This document shows, piece after piece, positions 46,386 to 58,669 of a stretch of 64,000 nucleotides of DNA. Source of the DNA: Isoetes taiwanensis (lineage: Eukaryota > Streptophyta > Lycopodiopsida > Isoetales > Isoetaceae). Location: assembly GCA_021234155.1 (NCBI GenBank), contig JAJEKV010000168.1, positions 553,352 through 617,351 on the forward strand, in the 5' to 3' direction. The notes below the pieces were generated by a model. The model ran no database searches and was not told the DNA's origin. It saw nothing but the letters and a program-made list of their open reading frames with translations. Each line of letters begins with the position of its first letter. Positions within the stretch are counted from its first letter, which is position 1. Position numbers and translations under genes: made by a program.

Positions 46386-47360
46386 CTAGACCAAAAAGGA
46401 ACTCCTAGAAGCTTTGTCTTTCTTGAGTATAGGTACAACCACCTTCCGGGCATACTCATATAAAAAAATGCTTGCTTCCTTCCCCACCCATAAAGCACTA
46501 CACTTAGCCCAATTAAGGAGACAAACAGATGCAATTGAAAATATATCCAAAAGCTTTTTGATTATCTGCACATTATTCTCTTCACCATCCACTAGCAAGA
46601 AGGTATAAATGCAAAACCGATTAACCAAAACCTGGTCACCTTCCACCAATAATAATCCCTTTACCAAACCATCCTTTTCAGCCTCATGCAATAGTTGTGA
46701 AAGTTCTTCTGCCACTATAGTAAACAAAAAAGGAGATAAAGGGCAATCTTGCCTTATTCCACGTTCAATTGGAAAAAGCACCAAGGGTTCTCCATGATAC
46801 AGTACTACCCCCTTAGCAGAAATCAACATTTTATGCATCATAGAGCCGAAACAGGCCCAAATCCCAATTTCAAAAAGCATGGCATCCAAGAAAGTCCACT
46901 TCACACTATCATAAGCTTTAGCAAAATCCAATTTAAATATAGAAGATTTTGACCCAACATTGGGCCCAATGAACTCCCTCATATCTTTGCCACTATATTA
47001 TGAAAAATTTGCCGACCTGGAAGAAAGCCCGACCGAGTCGCATCTATTCTCAATCCCAAAACCGGGTTTAAGTCTTTTCTCACATAGGCTTTTGCAATAA
47101 TTTTATAGATAGTAGATAGAAGAGTTATTGGGCCAATCATGAATACTCACGAGGTTCTTTCACTTTAGGAATAAGAGAAATCAAACCCGTATTCAAAATC
47201 CTATCAAATTGATGTGAAGTACACAAATCTTTGTATGCCTCCATAATGCTTATCGACGTCCATTCCCAATACCTTTTAAAAAATTCTACAGAATACCATC
47301 CATACACGGCATTTATCCGAAGCCAACTCAAATGTTCTTTGCTTTCATATTCGAACATAG
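46386..47360 (-). pseudogene. L1 ORF2 reverse transcriptase, catalytic motif lost
   Basis: 47358-47137 holds the RT fingers entry, including FDRILNTGLISLIPKVKEP. The frame 46982-46386 (198 codons) holds FKLDFAKAYDSVKWTFLDAM (motif A), GIRQDCPLSPFLF (motif B), then CIYTFLLVDGEENN where F/YADDTxLL would stand, so the two catalytic aspartates of motif C are replaced. NWAKCSALWVG follows. The protein is inactive as written, whatever the frame damage. Confidence 0.85.
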
Positions 47361-47629
47361 GCAGGTGCCTCTAACAATTGAGATTCCTCTTGTGAAAGAA
47401 TTGCATGAACCTTAGAAAGCACAATATCCTCGTGATTACATCTTCATGAGGCAAATGTTTGTCCTTAAAAAGTTTCAAAGTATTGAGTAAGGGACCTGTT
47501 TAATCTCATTTGGCTCTGTCATTACCCTCCCATCCCAAGCATAGATAGAGAGTGCATAGTAGTCGCATACCTCTTACGCTTTGAAGCTCTAAAAACAGAC
47601 TTATTACAACGATCTCCATCTTTCATCGG

Positions 47630-47854
47630 TTAATCCAGATTTAACAACGTCTTTGATTGAATTTGGGCCACTTCAAGACCACGAATAGCATCAATAACCT
47701 GTTGCAATCTAAAAGAGTCTGTACCAACTTTCTTAAGCTCCTCTAATTCAGCATATAACTTACTCAAGATCTCTTTTTCTTCACGAACTCGTTGCGCTCC
47801 CCACCTTTTCGCAAAAATCTTGACATTTGCCAAAGCCTCAACAATACGCCGCAT
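47630..47854 (-). pseudogene. L1 ORF2 endonuclease-RT linker
   Basis: Open piece reading ANVKIFAKRWGAQRVREEKE then LAELEE-like helical sequence (LYAELEELKKVGTDS) and LRLQQVI-type residues, the charged linker between endonuclease and RT in plant L1 ORF2. Located in order between the two domains. Confidence 0.6.
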
Positions 47855-48183
47855 ACCATGTTGTTGAGATGGAAGCCTTTACCAAACCTCCTGACATCCC
47901 CTTCAAACTCCTCATTAGGCAACCATCTAGTATTCAATTTAAATACCGTTTTCTCTTTTTGTCTACTATGAGTAAGTTCACGGTTTTTGAGGATTATGGT
48001 TCGGATTTAAGCCTCCATAACCGTACACATATATCACAAAGCACATTTGCATACATTCGATCATGTGACAATCCTGGGCCAACCCAATTATTAGTCCAAG
48101 TAAAAGATAAATCTCCATCAACTTCCATAAACCCATGTTGAAAGAGTAACTTCGCCCGCTTCATCACTGCCGTTCAAAGCCAC

Positions 48184-48666
48184 TTACAATCTGGCCCACC
48201 ACCTAATACGCCTTTGTCTTGATTCGACCATATTGAAATCCCCTACTAAAAGCCAAGCCACATTTTCTCCCCCATTTTGGTATTTTATTACATAAAGAAG
48301 CCCATAAAGTTGCTCTTTTCTAGGAATATTAGATGCATATACATTAATGATACCACATTCTTGAAGTCCTTGCTTCCATGTAATAACCAACCACCTTCCA
48401 AATTTATCTTTTTGCTGTAAATGTGACATGAACATCCATACTCCGGGCTATCATTGTACCACCCAAGCCTTGCCTGAAGTACTTATTAGAGCAGAAGTTT
48501 GCTTCCCAAACAAATTCATCATTGGAACGACCCTGCCTCTATCACATTTATGCTCTTGAATACATAAAATATCTGGATTAATGTGCTTAATTAAATTAGC
48601 CAACCTCTGCCGTTTTTGGGGAGATGAACGTGCACCTCTCACATTCCAGGACATAATCTTAAGCAT
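48184..48666 (-). pseudogene. L1 ORF2 endonuclease (EEP/APE-like)
   Basis: Starts at MLKIMSWNVRGARSSPQKRQ, the conserved start of plant L1 ORF2. ILCIQEHKC provides the catalytic glutamate box (48666-48451); then, in another frame, CGIINVYASN and WLLVGDFNMV at 48435-48184 give the GDFN box. A frame change separates them and the terminal SDHxP motif is not clearly preserved. Confidence 0.8.
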
Positions 48667-50086
48667 GAGGTATTTTGGATTTCTTCTTCCGCCTTTTTTT
48701 GAGACTTTTCTCACTTTTAGCTCAGTTTCTTGTGGCTTATATAAAACCAAGGCCTGGTCCAGGTTATGCGCACTAATATCACCAGTATCCTTGTGCCTAT
48801 CTTCCTCCTCAGATGAATCATCACCAGCCCCTGACTCTATGTTATCACCATTATCCAGGTGATGTGTCACCCGTGCTTTACTTTTACGCTTTCTAGGACT
48901 TTGCCATGCCAACTCATCATTGGAACATTTGACCATCTCTTCATCTGGTGATGAATCATGAACATCCTCACCAACCACCATTGGAACTGCTTCTATAGCT
49001 TTTCCACATTCTTGCAAACCAGATACACCTTTTCATCCAGATTCTCCGAACAACTTCCGAGGAGTTGCGGACATATCTATATTTTGTTGTTGACCACCAA
49101 TGGGATATTCCTTCAAGACATCTACATCCAAAGATCTTCAAAGAAGGAAACCAACACTTTAACTCACCGCCATTCAAAAGCTCTAAGTTAAAGCGTGAGA
49201 AAAACTCCCCACTCTTCACTATTACCTCCTTAGGAAGACTCTGATCCATTGGTAATGCTACACGCATATACCACGAGCACCTCTAGAGGATTGAATGAGA
49301 TATATGCTTACCAATACCATTAGCAATAGAGATAAGGAACTTTGGAAGCAATAGATCCGGTGGCAAACCATGAATTTGAAACCAAAGAAGGCAAACATTG
49401 CTTTATAAGGATTATCAGCCAGAAAAGCCCGGTGAATAATCTTTGAAAAATGACACATGAGCCTCCTATTGAGAAAACACCTCTTGAAGTCAATCTATTA
49501 ACAGCGCTCATCGCAAACCCCAAAAAAAAAGAAATTATTGCCTAACACTTTGAAAGAATTAAAAGGTGCAATAGACATCCTTCTGAGCATAGAACCAATC
49601 CATCCAGTAATTTTAGTAGAATTAAAATAATTTCCAGCATAGTACCCAATTACAGAATGTGCCACCAGTTTAGCCACACACTTTCGATGCTCCAATTGAT
49701 CCACCGATAATCGTAATGCCACAAACTTTGTTTCCAGCAACAGTACCATTAAAGCCTTGAACAAAGTCCTCCACACAACCAGAATGCGAAAACTCCCCTT
49801 TCCTCTCTTTCAACACTTCAAAAAAATCCTGCTTATTACCCTGATCCAAGAAAGTAAGCGCTTCCTGCACACGTGAACTCTGATAATTATGAGCAAGATC
49901 TTTACGCACCCAACTACTGAAATGAGCATTCCTCAATCTGTTAACTGTGTCATTTGATCTCCAAGCATTTGGAGGATCTTGGCGAACAGGATTAGACCTC
50001 AAATCTACAAACCCATCATGATTACTTTCAGTAGCTTTAGGTGCCTCAAAGATCTCCGCTTCTCCACTGTAAAGCCTCAAAGACAT
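48667..50086 (-). pseudogene. L1 ORF1 (DUF4283-type gag-like)
   Basis: ATG at 50086 (MSLRLYSGEAEIFEAPKATE) opens an acidic/basic N-terminus. 49776-49498 reads LVAHSVIGYYAGNYFNSTKI and FKVLGNNFFFFGVCDE, the DUF4283 core of plant L1 ORF1. 49267-49180 reads VALPMDQSLPKEVIVKSGEF, the segment before the zinc knuckle, and 49017-48670 is a charged Ser/Glu/Lys tail. The CCHC knuckle region is scrambled. At least three frame changes. Confidence 0.7.
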
Positions 50087-50639
50087 GGAAAATCCTCGTA
50101 AACATTGGCTAATACCTCCATACTTGTTTTGCCCACTATTTTATCATTTGTCATTTTATTTACTTCCTCGATCCATCAGAAATGAGATTTCAAAGGGTTG
50201 CAATGCCTTTGCAATCAAACAGCTTGATGTATTTACCGCTTATGCATCTTTGCTACTTCACCGCATGGCTTGGGCCTAAAGGAGTATAAGAACAAAAATT
50301 TTCTGAAAACCCACCAGCCTTCTCCATTTGACTCGAGAGACCGTAAGTGGGACTTTCGTATAAATCCTTCCACCTAACATTATCCTTGATAGAAGATTCG
50401 ACATTGAGACATCCGGGTGAAAACCCCTTCACCAAAACCCACCACGCTGTTGTGGAAAACCCCCGCTACAACAAACCCCTAAGACACGTAGATACACCCA
50501 AGAGAATAGTGCAGGTTGCTCCACCGAGCCTAATCAACCCCTCGCTACTACCTCCAATCCTCGAGGATTTCGTGCAAGATTCAAGAATATGGCCGAGACT
50601 GAAAGACCCTTAACTTTCACCAGTAAACTTCTGTAAAAG

Positions 50640-52300
<1,661 letters not shown>

Positions 52301-52304
52301 TGGC

Positions 52305-55300
52305 GTGGATTTAGAGCATCCATCTTTCAGTCTTGGCTTTGAAGATCGAGTTATAGATCCAGTAGTTGATATTTCTAGAAATGCTAGTGCTCTAGCTAGA
52401 AATGACGAAAATATCATGCCATATGTATCCCTTAATGATCAAGTAGCTGAGATTTCAAGAAATGCTCTTGTTCTACCTAGAATGGACAAAAATATCATGC
52501 CATCTGCAAGCAATCTGCCTTCCTTCTCAAATTCAGCAAAAGAAGGTAAGATTTTATATTACTTTGGTTGTTTTAGTGTTTTTGGGATGAAAATGATTGT
52601 GCTGATTTGTGATTTATACAGTCTATCATAAACAGCATGAAACAAATGTGACAAAGAAAGGGAAGAAGCGTCAGCAGGTAATTCTGATTTGTTTGTTTTA
52701 TTTTTTATGACATATATGATTGAATCCTCTCTCTCTTTTTGTTTTAGTTTGCTGAGCTTGACATAAATGCAATGGAAGTTGTGTGAAATGTGAACAAGAA
52801 TACTGTAAGATCTACAATATCTGTGGAGGAAAGGTGAGGTTATGAGCTTTTTGATATTGATATTTAGGATCTTAACTTTTTTCTAAATAACTCGTGCAGG
52901 TTTTATATGCCAGCAAGCTTGGCATTATAAATGTGGAAGAAAAATTGTAATATACGGGTCCTGATAAGTATCAACAACTTGGTCGTGAAATCAAGTTCTT
53001 TATTCATCAAGTGTGAAAAGAAGATGGTTCTTTATACTCTGGTATGCATAAATAAATGAAAGTGAATTCCTTAGTCATACATTTAACAGATTTTATTGTT
53101 TTTGTTAGGTGCAACGGTCAAAACAATGTTGTTTAGCTTTGGCCGCCTTATAAATGAAGCAAGGGAGGCTCAAATGAACATAACGGGAATAATTGAGGAG
53201 GCAGTTCATATTAAAAAACACCCATTTTTTAGGTGAGTATTTTTATATATAGATATCATTCATTTAGTAGTTATATTATCTTCTTTGTAGTTGATTAATA
53301 ACTAAGTTTGTAATAAATTATCAGTTCGTAGTTGATTAGCAGTAGATTATCATTCAACTTGGTAAGTCTACTATCTTACACGATTCTCTACTTTCTGATT
53401 TTTTATGCAGGGAGGCATGGTTGGCAGAAGATGTCTATATTACAAGCAAAAAATGTGCCAAGGCCTCATGCGGAGAAAAAACTCACAGATGAGATAGTTA
53501 TGAAATTTCTAAACGACAAGCATTTTGCACCAAATTATGGTAAAGGACTGTGACATTCCAGGGGAATATACGCTATAAATACGTATATTCCTGGACCCGT
53601 CACTATACAAGTCTACCCATGTAGCCTTGTATACCTTAGGAAGTGGCAAGGGGTGCACATCTAAGTTAATTGTTTAACTTAGATAACCTTAGGATAAGAC
53701 CCATTTCCACATGGCCTTATCCTATTGGGCAACCGCCACACGGCCCATCCTATTGGTGCCACGTGGCATCCCATGTGGACCCTAACTTATATTAGGCTAA
53801 ACCCTAACCCTAGACCTCTTTTCCTGACCTTAGCACCCTGAGACTCATCTACGCACTCGAAACTCTGTTTCGAGAACCGTTTGCTGTGGCATAGGCTAGT
53901 GCAGCAGCCCCCGGAGTGTGGATTCGATCTTGGATGCAGCTTCGACCAATTCGAAGACCATGGAGACGTCTGGATTGGGACGGAGTGCTTCTGGAGCAGG
54001 TATGTGGAGTAGTGCTCATGGTAGATCATCTGGAAGTTAGCACTCCAGATGGGTTAGTATTTCGTAGCTAGAGTAGAGCCACCCTAGATTCCTTATTCAA
54101 CATCTTGAACCCTAATCAAGGAACCCTAACTGTAAGTTAGTTATGTATGATTAGGTTAAGATGTTCTTATGATTATTCTCATGATATGATGTTATGTGAT
54201 GTTGGTTGATCATGTTTGCTCCTCTTGTATTGGGAAGGGGGGTAGAGACCTAGAGCCATATGTAGTATGCTCCTAGTTTAGACCCCTTAGTTCCTATTAT
54301 TATGTGGCCTGTGTATAGGAGCCCACCGGGCTATTGGGACTATGATGTGACTCAAAGACTACACAACGGGCTAGAGGCAATACGGAGAGAGGATCCTTGC
54401 CGAAGCGCGGCTACCGGGGATCCCATAGCGGGCTAGGCCTATGGTCGGGTCACTTTATGTGGGTCGCATGGGTCCGACACCTCTGGGCAATGGTGTCGCC
54501 ACGCCTCCGGGGAGTTGCAAGTGTCGGCTTGGCCCTGTTTTGGGGGTTAAGTCGCACGTGTGTGTGTCGCCACGATTCTCTAGCTGCCCAGTGGAGCCTC
54601 TAGACCACGGGAAGGGGAGATGCAACCCTTCCCCTCCTCAACGGACTTGAGAGATGCAACCTGGAGTAGTCCTGATGGGTGATGCCATGGGATTGCGTAT
54701 CCGAAAGGCTAGAGTCACGCCAGAGCCCGATCTAGCTCATTCTACAAAGTATGCACAGGAGGAGCGGATGGAGTGGTCAACCCTAGCCATTGTCTATAGC
54801 CAGCCCTGCCATTGTTATGACTCGGTCTGCTCTATCTTGAGGCCTAGCCAGTCACTCATCCTCCTTATGAGTCAGAGCCATGGGTAGGAGCTCTCATGTT
54901 TTATGGTATATGATTATCTTCTTTGTGGTTATAGATATGTGGATGGGCTACCCTTCGAGGTAGCATGATGTATTGCTATTGCTAGTTCTGACGTTGTTTA
55001 TGCTTCCGCTGTGATAGGAGCCCATAGGGGAAGGGCATGCAAGACACCTTCATGTCCCCTTCCCCAAGACCGAGTCACCTCGTGAGTGCGGAAAGACTGA
55101 GGGCCCGTGGTCGTCAAGGACCGGATGGGGGATTTCCTCATGAGTGTACAAATAGGGCATCGTATATTTAGTAGGGAGCGCCACAAGGACTTTCAAGGCA
55201 AGTCCAATCAGATTGTGCAAGAAATTTCTTCATTCGAGTTCAGAAAGAGTCATGGAAATTAATGTACAATGACTTTAAGTTTTTGAGGATGCTCATGGCC

Positions 55301-56326
55301 GCTACATTGAGTAAGTATTTTGTGTTTTTCTTTTTAATGGCCACGTAATTCTTTTTTGAAAGTGTTCTTGATATCTCTGATTCCTCCAACGCTAAGAAGC
55401 AAGACTCATCACCCTGATTTGGACCATTGTGATGAAGCCACGAAAAGAAATCCAGTGAAGGTGTATGAGTTTATTAACAAGGATTTGTATGAAACATTTG
55501 TTGAATATTACAAGAAGTTATCTCCATTTAAAGATGATGAGGATGTTGACAAATGACACTTATTTCTTGCTATTATCAACCAACCTGCCAGTGATGATGT
55601 ATGGTACCAGCGGAAAAATCTTGGAATCCATAATCTTGGGCTGCTTGGAAATGTTTGTACGAAGATTGCAGGTATTTTGTAGTGTCCCTTTTTGTCTTAC
55701 TACTCTTGGACATATTTTTTACTGACTTTTGTTGTTTTTTTTAGGTTTTCCAGTAACAAATAATGACTTGCGTCATTATGGTATTTCTCGTGGCTGTATC
55801 ATGGGAATTCCACATGAATACTTAAAGGATTTCACAGGACATAGCAGAACAGAGACCTTAAAAAAATATGATAGAAGTGGAGATGTTCAAATGAGAGCTA
55901 TGCAGCAAGCTCTAGTTCTTGGTGGAAGAACTGAAAGTTACGAAGAGTCTTTGAAGAAGATGAGGCAACTAGATGAGGAGGTTGTGAAGAAGAAGGTATG
56001 TAGTTACAGTATATTATTGGTTTGGGAATCTTTTCTTATAATTATGCATGTAGGTTCACCAAAATAACACTGCTACGATTACTCAAGATGACACTGCTGC
56101 ATTTGACCAAGGAAACAGTACTGCAGCACCTCCAAACCAAGGAAACAGTGTTGTACCACCTCCAAATGTGATCAATTTAGCAGCTGCAGTAGTGGACACG
56201 CCTTCAAAAGTAAATGCTGATAAGGTAAACAATGGTTCTATAGAAAATAATGCAACAATCATTCCTCAAATTCTAGTGGTTGAAAACTACTCTGGAAAAG
56301 CCCATAGTGTGCTGAATTTCGGTTAA
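52305..56326 (+). pseudogene. Crypton/DUF3504-type tyrosine recombinase gene, interrupted
   Basis: Intron-containing gene related to the DUF3504 tyrosine recombinases of Crypton transposons and animal ZMYM/QRICH1 proteins. Proposed exons with GT..AG borders: 52305-52545, 52622-52677, 52748-52833, 52900-53041, 53109-53232, 53411-55310 (contains the solo LTR), about 55396-55671, 55745-55995, 56054-56326. Key residues: PDKYQQLGREIKFFIHQV and KEDGSLYS (N-terminal SAM-like region), HFAPNYGKGL continuing across the LTR into SRQVQSDC, EDAHGRYIE, DEATKRNPVKVYEF, DDVWYQRKNLGIHNLG, then TNNDLRHYGISR and FTGHSRTETLKKYDRS with the GH and the nucleophile Tyr. The His of the usual TNHxLR box is Asn here (codon 55762-55764). 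The C-terminus ends SVLNFG. In-frame stops lie at 52784, 52948, 53014 and 55554, with frame changes near 53455, 55280 and at the exon 3/4 join. Exon 1 carries an internal duplication (DISRNA../EISRNA..). Assignment to DUF3504 is firm by motif order; Crypton versus domesticated gene is open. Confidence 0.7.
53544..55190. mobile_element. Solo LTR with 5-bp TSD
   Basis: AGGAC at 53544-53548 and again at 55186-55190 flanks a 1637-bp segment that starts TGTGACATTCC and ends GCGCCACA, i.e. TG..CA ends. The host reading frame (HFAPNYGKG..LSRQVQ) is continuous once the segment and one AGGAC are set aside, so the insertion post-dates the gene. A TATA-like ACTTATATTAGG lies near 53785, followed by ACCCTAACCC. 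There is no internal gag-pol, so this is a solo LTR, probably Ty3/Gypsy by its TGTGACA start. Orientation is not certain. Confidence 0.85.
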
Positions 56327-57385
56327 GATGCAGCTCAATGTGCAGCCAATGTTTTACAGAAGTTACAGAATGTTGATGCCAAAAGACATCTACTTTTAAT
56401 AGGTTGCAACATTAATAACTTTAGCTGTTAGGCCTATGGATTGAAGCTACTACAGATTTTAAATTGTATATAATTGATACTGATTACATGTTGATAATGA
56501 TTACATGTTTTAACATGTTTTAAATTGTGAATGCTGGTTAAGCGAAATCTTGGGCCAATCTTAGTTTCAATATAAATTTACATTGTTTCTTCAAGTATTT
56601 AATTGTCTTGATATTGAACCAGTACTGATTATCAGTACTGGAGGAGTACTGATAACTAATTATCAGTACTCTTCTAGTAACGATACGCAAAAAAAAAAAG
56701 GACTCTCCCTTTCGATACAAGAGTCCGATAAGGTTTTTTACCTCTATGTCATACCGCTACTCTCTTTTGATTCCATGCATCAGGCTTTATTCCATGCCTC
56801 AAGCTCATGCACCTGCATTTTCGTGGTCGGCTCTGATCTTATTTATAATTTGCATGGAACAGTCTTGCATCTGGTGAATAAATTATGCACCTCATAGCAG
56901 AAGTTATATCATGCCAACAAATTTTAAATAGTAAACTACCTGTTGTTCTGAAGGAGAGGTAGCTGACAGGAATAATATGATATGATAAGGGTTTGTAGCA
57001 GGTTGGCTTCATAATGCCAATGTACTATTGGAACAAAGAACAAGAAGCTTTTGGTCATGATTCGCGCATAGTTGCACCGGATCATGTTCCTATGCTGCAA
57101 CGGAATGGAACAAACGGCGGAACGAAACAGGTTCCAAAATAGTAAGTGAAACAAAATTTTAATATCATATACATTATACATTATATTACCAGTTAAAGTC
57201 TGACCTAGCTTACATTAGTAGGTAGGAGCAGCATAATATCAGTAGGTAGGAGCAGCATAATATGTTGATACATTAGGAAAAAAGTTTGATAACTAGAGTC
57301 GTTAGTTAGATATTAGTTACAAAATTTTAGAACTTGATGCCATCATTTATCATCTTCGAAATCAGATTCTTCATCTTCTTCTGAC
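56327..57385. other. AT-rich 3' flank of recombinase gene with palindromes
   Basis: No gene. Contains the two adjacent AGTACTGATAA-type palindromes at 56619-56671 (listed separately) and a 24-bp tandem duplication (AGTAGGTAGGAGCAGCATAA and following) at about 57219-57262. Confidence 0.6.
56619..56671. repeat. Two adjacent palindromes sharing AGTACTGATAA core
   Basis: 56619-56641 is a near-perfect 23-bp palindrome (arms CCAGTACTGAT). 56644-56671 has perfect 12-bp arms (GAGTACTGATAA and its complement) around CTAA. The same core AGTACTGAT therefore appears four times in alternating orientation within 53 bases, about 290 bp after the recombinase stop codon. Confidence 0.9.
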
Positions 57386-57387
57386 AC

Positions 57388-57671
57388 TCACACATCTTTT
57401 TCTTCAGTTTCATCATCTGCTGCTTCTTGCATCTCGAAATGGTCATCATTATTGTCCTTTTCTTCGCCTCTTAATCCGATATGCGTATCCTCAATATCTA
57501 CTACAACAGTAGATGAAGAAGCTACATCACATGCACGTGATCGTGATCTAGTGTGACGAACATCTGCCTCCATTTCATTATATGAAAGAGAATACACATC
57601 TCTATCTGCTGGGCTAATTATACGAAGCTTATCAGTAGCAGTTTTCGTTATATCAATCTTGTCAATATTAA
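57388..57671 (-). pseudogene. hAT transposase C-terminal tail, copy B (split by LINE)
   Basis: Minus-strand piece reading VNIDKIDITKTATDKLRIIS, then a Ser/Arg patch and an acidic end (GEEKDNNDDHFEMQEAADDE). Acidic tails like this follow the dimerisation domain in DUF659-type hAT transposases. It joins logically to LKLVDKY at 60960 if the LINE between is set aside, so it is interpreted as the 3' end of the hAT gene split by the LINE. No direct homology evidence for the tail itself. Confidence 0.45.
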
Positions 57672-57684
57672 CTTGGTTTGCATT

Positions 57685-58298
57685 GGTTCGTGTGCATAAT
57701 GCCAGTGGCAACCCTCTTTTTCTGGCCGCCTGTTATTTCCCTCACGCAGAGAACACCTTCTATCGCAGCCACCCCGATGCGGATAGGATGGACCCTTACG
57801 TCGATCTATATGATGACATACAGCAGCACCAGCAGTTGGGTAGGGTCGTCCTTCTTGGAGACTTCAATGCACGGACAGGAGTAGAGCAGCCCATGCGACT
57901 TGACCCCCTCGCTGACGATGTCCTGCGCAGCCTCGCCCCTTGAAGCAAACCCGGGCGCGAGGATCGATGACGCCTGTGTCACTCGCTTTGGCGCATTGCT
58001 TGTTCTCCGCTATGTGCTATTTTTGACTTGGTAATTTGCAATGGCTCACCGCGGTGGCCTGATTCACGCAAGTGCACATGCGATGGACAATCGGGGAGGG
58101 TCTAGTGTGGTAGACTATGTGTTCGTAGTTGCGCGAAGATATGCATCTCGCGTCGGTCGTTTCCTGCGGGCACGTGACGGTCGGGATGAGAAGGTCGACT
58201 CGGATCACCTCCCACTTTATTTGGACTTGGTTTGGCAAGCCGCCGAGAGCCCCCACTATGCCAGCCCCTCGCCGTCCTCGGTTGAGACTAGATTATAA
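57685..58298 (+). pseudogene. LINE copy B endonuclease (EEP)
   Basis: 57659-57943 reads NPLFLAACYFPHAENTFY and VVLLGDFNARTGVEQP, the GDFN box of EEP endonucleases. 58041-58298, in another frame, reads SSVVDYVFVVARRYASRVGR and DSDHLPLYLDLVW, with the catalytic SDH. The N-terminal NxR/WN and E boxes are absent because the element is 5'-truncated. One or more indels lie between the two pieces. Confidence 0.8.
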
Positions 58299-58669
58299 GC
58301 GTGGCAGAGGACTACGCCGAGATGCTCATGGACGCCCCCCCGCAATTCTCCCAAGGACCTCCACACTAGAGCAAAGGGGCGCAACCGGTGACTTTGCTAT
58401 TACGGATGCGTGGACGATGCTTTGCTGGACCCCCCTCCCCGCTGGGCCGCCGTGGTCGACAACATTCCCGCGTAGAATCATGGTTTGATGCGAGTGTAAA
58501 GAACGCAAGCCGCAGCTCCGCCACATTCGGATCCGTGTACCCGCTTGCGAGGCCACCACACGATACCGTGCCCATCCTGGCGAGACAAAGGCGCCGTACC
58601 TTGCCAAGCATCGTGGGGGAGAGATGTTTGGCCTGGCCGGACACTCATCCTCGAACCTTTTAGCGCAGA

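Larger units (their letters stand above)
44204..50625 (-). mobile_element. L1-type LINE, near full length, decayed
   Basis: Minus-strand plant L1 element. A T run at 44204-44220 is the poly(A) tail. ORF2 C-terminus lies at 45582-46211, reverse transcriptase at 46386-47360, a linker at 47630-47854, the endonuclease at 48184-48666 and ORF1 at 48667-50086, with a probable 5' UTR to about 50625 (end not located; no target-site duplication found). Frames are broken throughout. A GC-rich CACTA-like element is inserted at 44513-45179. Confidence 0.85.

Noticed and set aside
53549-55185. Protein-coding gene inside the recombinase exon
   Set aside because: Ends, TSD and frame continuity identify the segment as a solo LTR; its open frames are incidental.
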